From Holacanthus passer (lineage: Eukaryota > Chordata > Actinopteri > Pomacanthidae), in the NCBI GenBank assembly GCA_025331565.1, contig JAFREQ010000039.1, positions 2,976,001 through 3,040,000 on the forward strand: a DNA stretch of 64,000 bases, in the 5' to 3' direction. Below, piece after piece: positions 26,027 through 37,600 of the stretch. The notes below the pieces were generated by a model. It did no database searches, was not told where the DNA came from, and worked only from the letters and a program-made list of their open reading frames with translations. Every line of letters starts with the position of its first letter. Positions within the stretch are counted from its first letter, which is position 1. The position numbers and the translations under genes were made by a program.

Positions 26027-26107
26027 AGGACAGCTCCGGCAGTGAGTGAGCCTCAGGAGGACAAGCGCAGGACGTCAATCCTCCTCCCTCTTCCTCTTTC
26101 CCCACTA

Positions 26108-26182
26108 AAAGATAACTGATTTCGTCTGGTGCTTAGAGTCCGCTGCAGCCTTCTAGCACCATTTGAAATCGGTTATAAAACT
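26108..26182 (+). ncRNA. mir29a: miR-29a/c precursor hairpin
   Basis: The 3p arm at 26,154-26,175 reads TAGCACCATTTGAAATCGGT plus TA, identical to the miR-29a/c mature form with T at position 10. The 5p arm at 26,115-26,136 begins ACTGATTTCGTCTGGTGCTT and pairs across a loop containing GAGTCCGCTGCAGCC, where GAGTC is shared with mammalian mir-29a/c loops. It differs from the upstream miR-29b in the 3' third (CGGTTA versus CAGTGTT), the usual split between the a/c and b members. The cluster order, b then a/c, is the conserved vertebrate order. Confidence 0.95.
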
Positions 26183-26358
26183 GTGGATCAATGCATTTGT
26201 GAGTCTTCGGCAGGACACAGGACAAACAGAAGCAAGTAACTCCTGGCTCTTTGTTTCTTGACCCAAGCTGGAAGAGATCAATCAAGAGTTTGAGGGGTAG
26301 TCATGGATATTGTTTTTTAACTTCTGCAATTCATGGATAACAACTTCATCTCAGCTCT

Positions 26359-26364
26359 AATAAA
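26359..26364 (+). terminator. AATAAA polyadenylation signal after miR-29
   Basis: A canonical hexamer followed by a T-rich element within 35 nt. It is the best candidate 3' end of the miR-29 primary transcript. An earlier AATAAA at 25,853 lies upstream of the hairpins and is probably unrelated. Confidence 0.5.
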
Positions 26365-26399
26365 TCTATTACTTGTATCTGACTTGTTTTTTATTTGTG

Positions 26400-28329
26400 T
26401 CATTTACACTTCCAACAAACAGTCGATGTTGTTGCAGTTCCTTCTGGCCACCACTAGAGGCTGACAGAAGTCACAGAATACCTCTTTAAGGTTATTGAGT
26501 TGTTGGAGGTGAATGCAAAAGACTTTTGAAAAGACTAAATTACACTTTCACAGATTTCATATGTTTGTACTTCCTGTAACTCATTTATGTTTTACATAAA
26601 ATGTGAAGATGTTCTAGAACTAATGTGACGGAGACACATTTGGAATTTTGTTTTTTGTTTTGTTTTTGTGATGACGACACACAATCCACACAATCAGTTA
26701 ACTAATATCCAAGGAAGAATTAAGCCTGAAAATTGAACCACTGTTTCTGTTTCTGAAGAGATGGGATGAAATACAAATGAAGTATGATCTGTTTCATGAG
26801 CTATTGGTCTCCACTGAGGAGTTTAACCTAGGTTAATGGAAATGATAGTGATGATTTTTAAAGAGAATGAGATTAATGCCTTCTTTTTGGCAGAGGTCAC
26901 CAGCAATCCTGATGTCTTTCCAGTCCCAAACAACTACAAGCAAGTTGACTATGTGGGGAAACACACATAGTGATACATCTTGAAAGCTATATGGCCACAG
27001 TCTCTTCAGTGTTTTAAGTTTCCTGCAGCTACCAGTCCAAAACCTCCACTTCCCATGATATTGAGTAATTGTTGATAGGGACTGGGTAGACATCACTGTT
27101 AGGAAGATGAACCATTGCATGCCCCACTAGGTCTACATTTAAGTATATCGTTCAAACGCCTGACCAGTGGTAGTGTTCATGTAGTATCGGTCACAAAATG
27201 TTACACCGGTCCAGACTTTGGCCCATGAGCTCTTGTAGCATGAATGCCTGATGTATGGCAAGTTTTGGATGTTATATAAGTACAATGCAAAACAAAAATT
27301 TAGCATTCACAAATAAATTGTCCTGGTTTTCACCATAGTGAAACAATAATTATATTATGCTTTACACAGCATTTACATAGACATGATAAATGATGGTAAT
27401 GCTGGTACCAAAAATAAAATTAATCCTATACCAAAATAGTACAACAATAATCCAACAGTGTTGACTGAGCCCTCAGGCTGGTAGGACGGCTGACCGAGAG
27501 ACTCGTGTCTCGTCTGGGGAGGTCTCCTGTTTCATTCTGATAACCTGACTGACTCATACCAGGGAGCTGGAGGCCTGTCATTATTAGTGTCGCACCTGGC
27601 TTGGTGTTTTTCGTGTTCTGCCATGTTTTCAGGGTCACTCTCTACAGTCTGTTCACATTCATTTTCAATAGCTCACAGTCAGTTCCACTGGATTGTTCTT
27701 GGTCCACCAGTGTGTGCCTGTGCTGTGAACCTGGACTGTGATCTGGGTTCTCCTGCCCGTGTAGTCTGCTATGTCCACTCACTGAAGGTGGTCAGTTTGT
27801 GGTCTCGATACTGTTCATCCATACTTTGCTTTCTGAGTGTCATCATCATCAGTGTCAGACGGATCAGTGGGTCATTTGGGGTTCATTGAACACTATTTAT
27901 GAGATATTCAAGCAGCAGGTATGTGTATATATATATAACACAATTCTCTCTGTTCTATGCATACATATCCACCAGGAGCATGCTTTCAAGTGTATAGCAT
28001 CTATATGTCTTATACAGGCATAGATGGCTGCAAATGTAATAGTGGATTTAAGGCATGCACATACCTTTTTTGCTTCTTTTTTATATCTATAATTTATTGT
28101 GCAAATAAAACAAGGAATTCATTTTCAAAAAATGAGAAAATTAAATTTCTGTATTTTTTCTGTGAATATAAACAGGAACAGAAATGAATCCATTGAGTCA
28201 ATCCACAGTATTTAATATCGTGCTTCAAATGTATTGAATGGAAAACCTAATTTACACTCTTAATGCGTAAATAAATTGCATTATAATGACGCCAAACTGT
28301 TGATTGTAATATTATTCTGTTGTTGTTGT
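26400..28329. other. Intergenic between miR-29 and net1
   Basis: About 2 kb with no credible exon. Open frames at 26,833-27,120 (minus) and 27,587-27,889 (plus) have no domain or borders. Confidence 0.5.
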
Positions 28330-28544
28330 TGACACTACCGGCCCTGAAGTTGAACCACTTTGGCCCCGCCCACTTCGCCTAATATCTTGGCAACGACTCC
28401 TCTGTTCTCCTCTTATTGGTCGATTTTTGGATTTCCGCCATATTCAAAAAAATAGTCACGAGTCTCTATTGTTTTGTAGTAAGACTCATTGTTATTATTC
28501 GGTTTAACCCTTTAATAACACGTAGTTAAAATATCGCTTTTAAA
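28330..28544 (+). promoter_or_regulatory. net1: net1 distal (long-isoform) promoter and 5' UTR
   Basis: TATA-less region with a GC box CCCCGCCC (28,364-28,371), an inverted CCAAT box (ATTGG, 28,415-28,419), a GGCAAC half-site (about 28,389) and a YY1-type CCGCCATATT (28,435-28,444). YY1-type motifs commonly sit at or just after the start of housekeeping-type transcripts, so I place the start near 28,430-28,450. No ATG occurs between there and the initiator at 28,545. Confidence 0.6.
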
Positions 28545-28690
28545 ATGGGTGAAACCGGTGAAGTCCAAGCTCCCGTTTCGACCTCAGAGAAAGCGAAAAG
28601 ACAGCCGAGCTGCAGGAGCCTGAAGAGGAAGCTCTCAGCTGATGAAGAAGAAGAGTCTGCCCTGGAGAACAGCAGCAGGAGTCTGAGACG
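28545..28690 (+). CDS. net1: net1 long-isoform exon 1 (MGETGEVQAP... to SRSLR)
   Basis: Codes 48 residues plus two bases of the next codon. It contains a basic cluster (KAKRQ..CRSLKRKL) followed by an acidic ADEEEE run. The donor is GTGAGT at 28,691. The sequence is poorly conserved against mammals, as expected for this exon; identity rests on in-frame splicing to the conserved exon 2 and on the promoter just upstream. Confidence 0.8.
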
Positions 28691-31600
28691 GTGAGTCCAT
28701 GTTGTCTGTTCACACTCGGAACAAGACTCACTAAAAGTAGAGCAGCAAAACTAAAAACCCCTTTTTAACCGTCAGTGCCAAACCAGTCTGGGCTAATAGT
28801 CCAGGTCAACGTTTCTAGCTGGTTAGCATGCTTTAGCACACTGCTGCTGTAGGTTTAGCAGTGTGTTACTTAGTGGTGTATTTTCTTTAAACGAGGTGTA
28901 ACTTGGAAATAGTCAAGTGAGAATCAGTAGTCAACATTAATAAACAAGCTAACAAATACATACACAAATACTACAAATACATACGATGTGTTCTACAGAT
29001 TTTAACTGTGCACATATTTTCAGTTGCGTCAATGCGCCACAAGATGTCAGCCAAGAGCCACTGTGGGGCCTCCTCAGGTAGAGACAAGTATGGCCTGTCA
29101 CTTGTAGCTGTTTTATACAGACTGTGTTTGCATTTTGTTGTCCATTGTTATTTGATTTCCTGTTGCTTTATCTGCTTTCATTTGCATGTTTCCGTTAGTA
29201 ATTTTAAATCTACATTGAAGATCTTGTTAATGTGCTCAAATACTAACATTAAGTTGTTTGCCTCAGAAATGCAGAGTTGTTTTCACATTAGTCCTTGTTC
29301 CAGTTGTGGGGGGTTTCTGGGTTTAATCAGATGCACCGATGTTTTTGTCAGGTCCATTTCAGCCGATAACAATATGTGTTTTTAAGTCTTAACACAAATT
29401 TCTGTGCAAAAACAAGTTCAGATACATAAGACACATTGCAAATAAGCAGTTTATAAAATAGTTGAATACCACCCATATGTGCATAAAAAGTTATTATATC
29501 CCTCCACTCTGCAAGAAAACACTGTCCAATTAAAGAGGGAATCTTATACTAAAAATACTGTAATTTTGGAAGATATCCACTTGATGAGAGTGCATTTTTG
29601 TCATAGCTTTTGCTTAACATTAGGTTGCATTTTTGCCCAGAACTATGAAATTTGTCCCCCATCTCTTCCATTAGGACTAGGTAGGAACCACTTTACAGCC
29701 AATACTGACAAGAGTAACTATAATAATAGTAATAACTCTTGCAGACAGACTTTGCTAGCAAGTTAATTCTTCACAATGCAGTATTGTCTTTTGAAAACTG
29801 ATATCAGCCAACAAGCCAGTTTATTGTGGCATTATACTTTTATTCTGGATCAAGGCAACACAGACATTTATTGTCTCTCTAGGTAATATCTTTAATCTGT
29901 TGGCCATAACTGTGACCAGTGTTCAAATAGTGTCCCAGATGTCATTTATGTCAATACAGTTTATCTAGTAAGTTGTCAGACTGGCGACTAATATAGAACA
30001 ATAATAATCTATATGTTGTGTTATAATAAACCCGGGCAAACGTTTAACATTGAACTCTTTTGAAAGGCTTTCCATGTTGTGTGCCAAAGAGCCCGAAGCC
30101 CTGCCCAGTGCCCAGCAGACAAACATGGAAAAACATCACCCAATGTTTGACCTCCATAACAAGGTTTATGGAAAAAAAACACAAGCGTTGAGTGAGAGAA
30201 AATGAGGCTTGATTTCCCAAGTGAGACTGGCATTTAATATTAGACTGGCAGTGGAATTTTTCTTTTGAGTGGTCTTGTTGCCAAGCACGTGCAGAATCTG
30301 ACCAACAGAAATAAACAAGGTGGTTCAAACCTTGTGAACTCAGCATTTTAAGTTCATTGTCCATGTAAAGCATTGTGGTTAAAGCATCACGTTGAATTGG
30401 TGGAGACGGAGTTGAATAAATGTTCTTCGGGTGGGGTTTGTGCCTCCATAAAATTGGGAATGTTTTTTAATAAACTTCATTTCATACAACACTTTATATA
30501 ACCGTGGTATTCACATGCAGCTTGTGTGAGTGTTCTTGTGTGTGTCTTCTGTGCTACCAGTAGTGAAGACACTGAAGGACACGTGGGCACAGGTGGGGCC
30601 AGCGCTGGAAAAAGTTGAGTTTCAGAGTTAACCAGCTTCAGCAAACAAGGGCAGGGCTAACTGGGACGCTAATCCACTGACTCACGAGACACACCTTCCT
30701 CGACACATAAGCGCACGTATAGGAGTAGAAAGGACCTTTGTCACCTGGCTGGTGACAGTGATGAATGCGTAGTGAAATCAATCATATGTTCATATATGGT
30801 CAGCATTACATTTAGAGTGATGACACTGATCCTAGATCAGCAATTAAATGCAACTTTTGCCTCGATTTTACTGTAATGCATTTTTATACTGTATTAATTA
30901 TACTGCAGAAGACCGGGTGAGATGAGCATTTTTTGCATTTTAAACAATAATGGCCAGAAAAATCCTAATTTTGATCTAATGATATTTTTGGATAAGAGCT
31001 AGCTCATTCATGCATCACAGGATGTAAACATGTATTTATCCAGCATCATCAGCTCCAAAAAGAGAGAGATTGTTACTAAAAGTAATCAGAAATGAGCATT
31101 TAGTAGCTTATTGTTTAAAAAAAACAAAAAAAAAAAACATCTCCGCATACCCCTGTGTTTGTGTCTGTTTTTATCTGCTCACGCATCCTTCTCACCTTTT
31201 TCACCACTGACCAATTTGCATGCATGTGAATAAAGTCAATTAATTTTTTTATTGTAATTTTACTTACATAGTCCATAATCAGAAATTTGCCACCAAGGGC
31301 TTTTCCACCCTGTACAGCGTAATGCATTGGATTCCATTCAAAGGAGAATGGCACAGTTGTAGTCTTCTTGTTTGAATAAAACTATTCAGAAATTGTCAAT
31401 AGACAACACTAATCAGAGGTTGTATGTGCACCCATGTTTTTGCTGATGAGCTTATTTCCTCTAACCTCTTCTATTACAAATATCCCTGTCTGCTCCAGCG
31501 CCACTTGCTCAACAAGAGTTGTTTAGATTTAGCCATGAGATGTTAAGTCAATGAGCGGAAGAGCGGTTGTGTTTAATTGCCGCAGGCTCTTATCTCCTGT

Positions 31601-34600
31601 GAGATTCCCAGCATGTCTTACCACACCATTGTGAGAAATCGACTACACCTTGGCTGAAAGCCTGATGATGTAACAATCTTCAGTCACAGTGTGTGGCCCG
31701 GCCTAGCTCCCTGGCCATGTTTGTCATTTTTGCCTTTAAGTGGTGTGATTCTCTGGAGGCTCTGCTCATTCCACAAAGGCTTCTGCTTTACTGTCAGCCA
31801 GCACACAGCCCTGCTTCTCCGTAACTAATCAGCATGTCATCATTTTTCAGTGATGCTTTAACAGCTCCATGATATCTTTACACTGAGTCACTCAACAGGA
31901 ACCGTAGATTATTTATTTAATATCTTCTATGGAAACAAGCTAAAGTAGAAGCTCCATGCACTGCCGCCCCTAGAAATCTTTATTTTAGCCATTTGATGCT
32001 GAGAAAGCCCCTCTTTACTTAGAATAACTATTTGACCCATGACACATTCATTTAGTTCTGATGCCTTGTTTCCCACTATCATAGTGCTATGTAGTAAGCA
32101 ATGATCTGCTTGGAACTTTAGTCACAGCCATGTTTATAACAAGTAAATACTGAATAAGTACTCAATAAAGTTGAGTTACTTGAACGAGCCTCTGATGGGT
32201 AGATCAAATCCACTATCTGCCATATGCCATCTGAATGCATACTTCAATGGCAGGGATAGAGCTAATGGAAATGTGATTGATGACCTAGAAAAAGTGCAGA
32301 ATCTTTTACATGTCATGACTTTAAATGTTTTTAAATGTTTCTGAATCCTCAAAATTTCTGATTACTTCCAGGTTTACGGGAAGATATTAAAGATTTTCAA
32401 TGTCGTCTTAGACTTTTGGGCCCTGTTGTACACTCGAACAATGTATAAACTCAGGCCTGTGCCTGATCATATAGTGCTACATGAAGTTCCATTACTTCAT
32501 ATTTTTAAAATATGATTTATGGAATCTGACAGTGCATTTGCAATTTGCGTAATTGATCAATGGCCTGTTACATTTTAGTGTGTGTTTGCGATGTGTCTTA
32601 AAGATGGCTCTGCTGTAAAAAGCGCATTGTAAATAAAAATAATTTATTCATTTGTTCATTCATTAAGCCCATAAACAATAATGGCCAGAAAAATCCTAAT
32701 TTTGATCTAATGATATTTTTGGATAAGAGCTAGCTCATTCATGCATCACAGGATGTAAACATGTATTTATCCAGCATCATCAGCTCCAAAAAGAGAGAGA
32801 TTGTTACTAAAAGTAATCAGAAATGAGCATTTAGTAGCTTATTGTTTAAAAAAAAAAAAAAAAAAACATCTCCGCATACCCCTGTGTTTGTGTCTGTTTT
32901 TATCTGCTCACGCATCCTTCTCACCTTTTTCACCACTGACCAATTTGCATGCATGTGAATAAAGTCAATTAATTTTTTTATTGTAATTTTACTTACATAG
33001 TCCATAATCAGAAATTTGCCACCAAGGGCTTTTCCACCCTGTACAGCGTAATGCATTGGATTCCATTCAAAGGAGAATATCATTTTTGCCTTTAAGTGGT
33101 GTGACTCTCTGGAGGCTCTGCTCATTCCACAAAGGCTTCTGCTTTACTGTCAGCCAGCACACAGCCCTGCTTCTCCGTAACTAATCAGCATGTCATCATT
33201 TTTCAGTGATGCTTTAACAGCTCCATGATATCTTTACACTGAGTCACTCAACAGGAACCGTAGATTATTTATTTAATATCTTCTATGGAAACAAGCTAAA
33301 GTAGAAGCTCCATGCACTGCCGCCCCTAGAAATCTTTATTTTAGCCATTTGATGCTGAGAAAGCCCCTCTTTACTTAGAATAACTATTTGACCCATGACA
33401 CATTCATTTAGTTCTGATGCCTTGTTTCCCACTATCATAGTGCTATGTAGTAAGCAATGATCTGCTTGGAACTTTAGTCACAGCCATGTTTATAACAAGT
33501 AAATACTGAATAAGTACTCAATAAAGTTGAGTTACTTGAACGAGCCTCTGATGGGTAGATCAAATCCACTATCTGCCATATGCCATCTGAATGCATACTT
33601 CAATGGCAGGGATAGAGCTAATGGAAATGTGATTGATGACCTAGAAAAAGTGCAGAATCTTTTACATGTCATGACTTTAAATGTTTTTAAATGTTTCTGA
33701 ATCCTCAAAATTTCTGATTACTTCCAGGTTTACGGGAAGATATTAAAGATTTTCAATGTCGTCTTAGACTTTTGGGCCCTGTTGTACACTCGAACAATGT
33801 ATAAACTCAGGCCTGTGCCTGATCATATAGTGCTACATGAAGTTCCATTACTTCATATTTTTAAAATATGATTTATGGAATCTGACAGTGCATTTGCAAT
33901 TTGCGTAATTGATCAATGGCCTGTTACATTTTAGTGTGTGTTTGCGATGTGTCTTAAAGATGGCTCTGCTGTAAAAAGCGCATTGTAAATAAAAATAATT
34001 TATTCATTTGTTCATTCATTAAGCCCATAAACGTCTGTGTGGTGTGGAAAAACACAGCACTTTTAGCAAACTTCTTAATGCTCACTGCACAATTGTCAAG
34101 CTGCTGCTTTTCCAAATGACGACGTCTTCCGTCTGTGAAATCAATGCAATTCTTACTGTGTTTTCATATGCATTCATATAGAGTGTGTGGGAGTGGGGCT
34201 GATACAGACTGATTTCTTTCACCATTGTTTTGAAGTGGAGCTTAGTAGTCGTAAAATGCACACGCATAGCAAATAACAACTTGTTAATCAAAGCTATTTT
34301 ATTAGAATCAATAGTTAATAAAAGTAGCCAGCTGGACTTAGATGAATAGTCGTCTGTTTGGCCCAACCAGGTGACTGTGGAAAGCTCTGGTATAAGCTTA
34401 TTGCATATCCTACAGTAATAAATTTCAGTGTATTTGTCGATACGAAAGAAAGAAATTGTTATACAGAAATGCACTGGCAAGTTGATTTTTCCACTGTTAA
34501 ATGCCACTCACTATATGTCTTGATTTCAATTCTTTAAAAAAAACAAAACACTAAGGGATCCATATCAAGTGATGTTTTTTAAAATATGTACTATCGCCTT

Positions 34601-37600
34601 AGATCTCAGAATCAGATTTTAAATCCCCAAAATATCAAATCAGTATTGAATGTAATCTAAATATAGTTTTAGATTAATGGGCGAAGTTTCAGAGTGTATG
34701 TCCAACTGTGCTTTTTTTCCTCATGCAATAGCCACAAAGCAATCTCCAAATACAGAAAAAGTAAAAGTAAATAATCAGTTATCAGAATTGACACTGATTA
34801 TTTCCTGCATTTTGATCTATTTCAGACTCATAAATGCACCCTGATTTATATCTTTGCAACAGAAATATTTGTCATAAGACCAAACCACGATGAAACTAAC
34901 AAAATTTTTCCCAAGACAGCGCTGTCCATTTATATTTCAGCTCAATACACTCATATCTTAGTGAGTCATTTGAGCCTTCTATGTAGGGCAACAAGGGGTG
35001 TGCAACAGCAGAGTGAACGTCAGATCCTAGGTCATCAAACTGCAACCAAACACTGTTAAGAGGCTTTAAAACCAAAGGGCCATGACCCATGACAGATTTC
35101 ATCTGTAGAAATATGTCATAAGGCGTATGTCACCCCAGATGACGAAATGATGTGGGTTGAAACTCATTAAACTGTTTGCGTAAATAAGTGGATACCACGT
35201 GACGTGGTCTCGGAAACTGTTGACTGTAATGTAGTGTCTGAAAAGAGATACAGAAAGAGACCATTTTCTGTTCCAGACTACAATTGGGATAGTATATTTG
35301 AATGGAAACATTAAGCAGTACATTGCCTCCTCTAGACATTTAAAGACTGGCATTTTGAGTGGCCAAATGGGGGGTTGAGGACACTTCAACAAGACAAACT
35401 GCTCTGTACAGGAGTGTCAAGTTAGTTCCTCGACAGTTAAGTCTGAGCAACACCTGCAGTGACCTCTGAACCCTGAGGACACCCAGAGAGCTTCTCTCTC
35501 TCTTTAGATGTTGTTATTTCGCAACGCATGCTGTTTATCCAGAACAGTAGCATCAGTGTATACATTTCCAACATGGGTGGTCCAAACAGGAACTCTGGAC
35601 CTCACGTAATTAGTCTGTGTTGGTGCTTCGTTCAACCCACTGAGCTCCACAGGACCTGTCGGCTCCCCTTTGCTTGTTGGTTTTCATCTTAATGTCTCTT
35701 CAGCCGAACATGTGTGTGTGATATCACTTGGTTTAATATGCTACAGTAGTGTTTAACACTTTTGGTTTGTGGTCATTTATGAGCCTTATTACTTATTACT
35801 CAGCCTACCCACTCAGCTTCCCAGAGATCACTTGTTAACCACCAAAAAGTGGCCTGTGGTGGCTGTTTTTTTTTTTTATTATCTCCGAATGTCCACCAGA
35901 AAGAGTTGATGTCAGCTACCCAGATCTTTTCTATCTGTGCCACACAACCTGCTGCTGCTGTTACTAAACCGTAAAACACGTCTTTTCCTGGCCAGCATTT
36001 GGTTTTTCTCAGTAGCTACTGGACAAACGTTCAGATCAGTGTTCACGGCTTCCAGATCATAATTTCGTCATTCTTTGTTTTTTTTACAGTAATGATTTGA
36101 ATGTCTAATGTTGTTACTATGGCAGCAAATGAATTAGTCATAATGTCCCTTTTAGACATCATGGCCCATGGTTTTTACATGGATGTATTGGCGCAACACA
36201 GGCACAAATTGAAGCAAAGCTACTGTATCCCCAGCTGTTGCAAACTTTGGGCTCCATTATGTAGAAATGTAATAATTGTGATGATAATGATAGTGATTGT
36301 AACCTTACCTATAAAGAATCTTTCCAAGGTTTACAGACATAGTACAGACATGAGAGCAAGTCAGGATACCAATGCAAAATGCGTATTAAACTGCTTGGGA
36401 TATAGCATATAACTGTAGGCATATAACACTGCTGCTAATGTTTATTTTTATTTATCATTGCATCAATTAATTAGCTGATGTTGTGTTAAACGTTGTAATG
36501 TAATACAATGTTCTATTAAATTATTAATGAATTGTTTAGTTCACGAAATTTCCAAAATAGCCAAAAAATGGCCATCACAATTGGCATGTTTACATGTCTT
36601 TGTTTGAACAAAAAGCATAAAGATGTAACAAATCCTCACATTTGAGAAGCTAAAACTAAATGTTAAGCGAGTAATGTAATCTGTGCTTGAAATATATCTG
36701 TTGATCAACTAATTGACTAATTATATTAATTGTTTTGGCACACACCCCAACCCACTGTTACAAGGTGTCAAAGCAGGGGAAAAAAGGGTGAAGTGAGTAC
36801 TGCAGCTGTCTGCAGCGCAGACTGTAGATGGACAGTTGACTGTGTTACTGGATAAATGCCATCCGGAGCAACAGTCGAGCAGCAGTATGACTGGAATGAC
36901 TCGGCCTTGCAGCACTTGCCGGACACACACATACAGAACAAGTGTTTCTGGGCAGCTCAGCATTCTCTGGATGCTGATGCCTTTTTAAGACCGCCCCCAT
37001 CTAAGGCGCCACATACATCTTTAATACTGTCAACTGTTCTGGCACCATTTACGATAATGTTTAAGTCCCAGATTGGATTATGCAAGCTGAGCAATGCGGG
37101 AGGTTTTGATTCAGTGTGCTGTCATGTCTGCTGAGTATGATGCACCATTGTTGTGTGATAGTTCCTTTAAACATTCTCTACAGTGTCTTAACATTTCATC
37201 TTTTGTTTGTATTGTCACAGGAGTTCAATTGTGATGTCTACATTTATTAGAAATGTTTTTCTTTAGATTTTTTTAAACTAGTGGTGTAAAAATCCTGCCC
37301 ACCTGTGGTGTCCATTTGTAAAAAGGTTGAGGCTTTATGTTTCTATTATATAGAAACTATACCAGTATGCTATATGACGGGATACAGTCTCCTCTTTCTG
37401 CAGTGTGTCAAGTCAGTACATAGCTATCCGTTTACTTAGTTTCATAAGTTGCACAGTTACTTTGCCTTGTATGGCAGTCGTGAGAGACACTTCTCATTGA
37501 AAGTGTTTCATGATATAGTGCTTCAATAAAGTCCAATTTATTGTTGGTTCAAGACAGATCTTAAGGACCACTTTAATGTTTTTCTTCTTGCTGTGTAGCC

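Larger units (their letters stand above)
25916..26385 (+). ncRNA. Candidate terminal exon of pri-miR-29 with poly(A) site
   Basis: A possible acceptor (CATCTCACCGCTGCAG, ending 25,915) precedes the two miR-29 hairpins. An AATAAA at 26,359-26,364 follows 184 nt after the last mature arm, with a T-rich stretch (TTGTTTTTTATTTG) at about 26,383-26,396. I infer that both hairpins lie in the last exon of one short host RNA, as in other vertebrate miR-29b/miR-29a-or-c loci. The exact 5' border and cleavage point are guesses. Confidence 0.45.
30941..32676. repeat. Tandem duplication, unit 1
   Basis: Three parts: A (30,941-31,349), B (31,350-31,722) and C (31,723-32,676). A and C recur almost base for base at 32,672-33,078 and 33,080-34,032; B does not. 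Part C carries a reverse-orientation Tc1 fragment (about 31,900-32,290). The copies are so alike that I noticed only a poly(A) length change and one C/T difference (GTGATTCTC versus GTGACTCTC). Confidence 0.95.

Noticed and set aside
34082..34507. 141-codon minus-strand ORF in net1 intron 1
   Set aside because: No domain, no splice borders, ordinary AT-rich intron composition.
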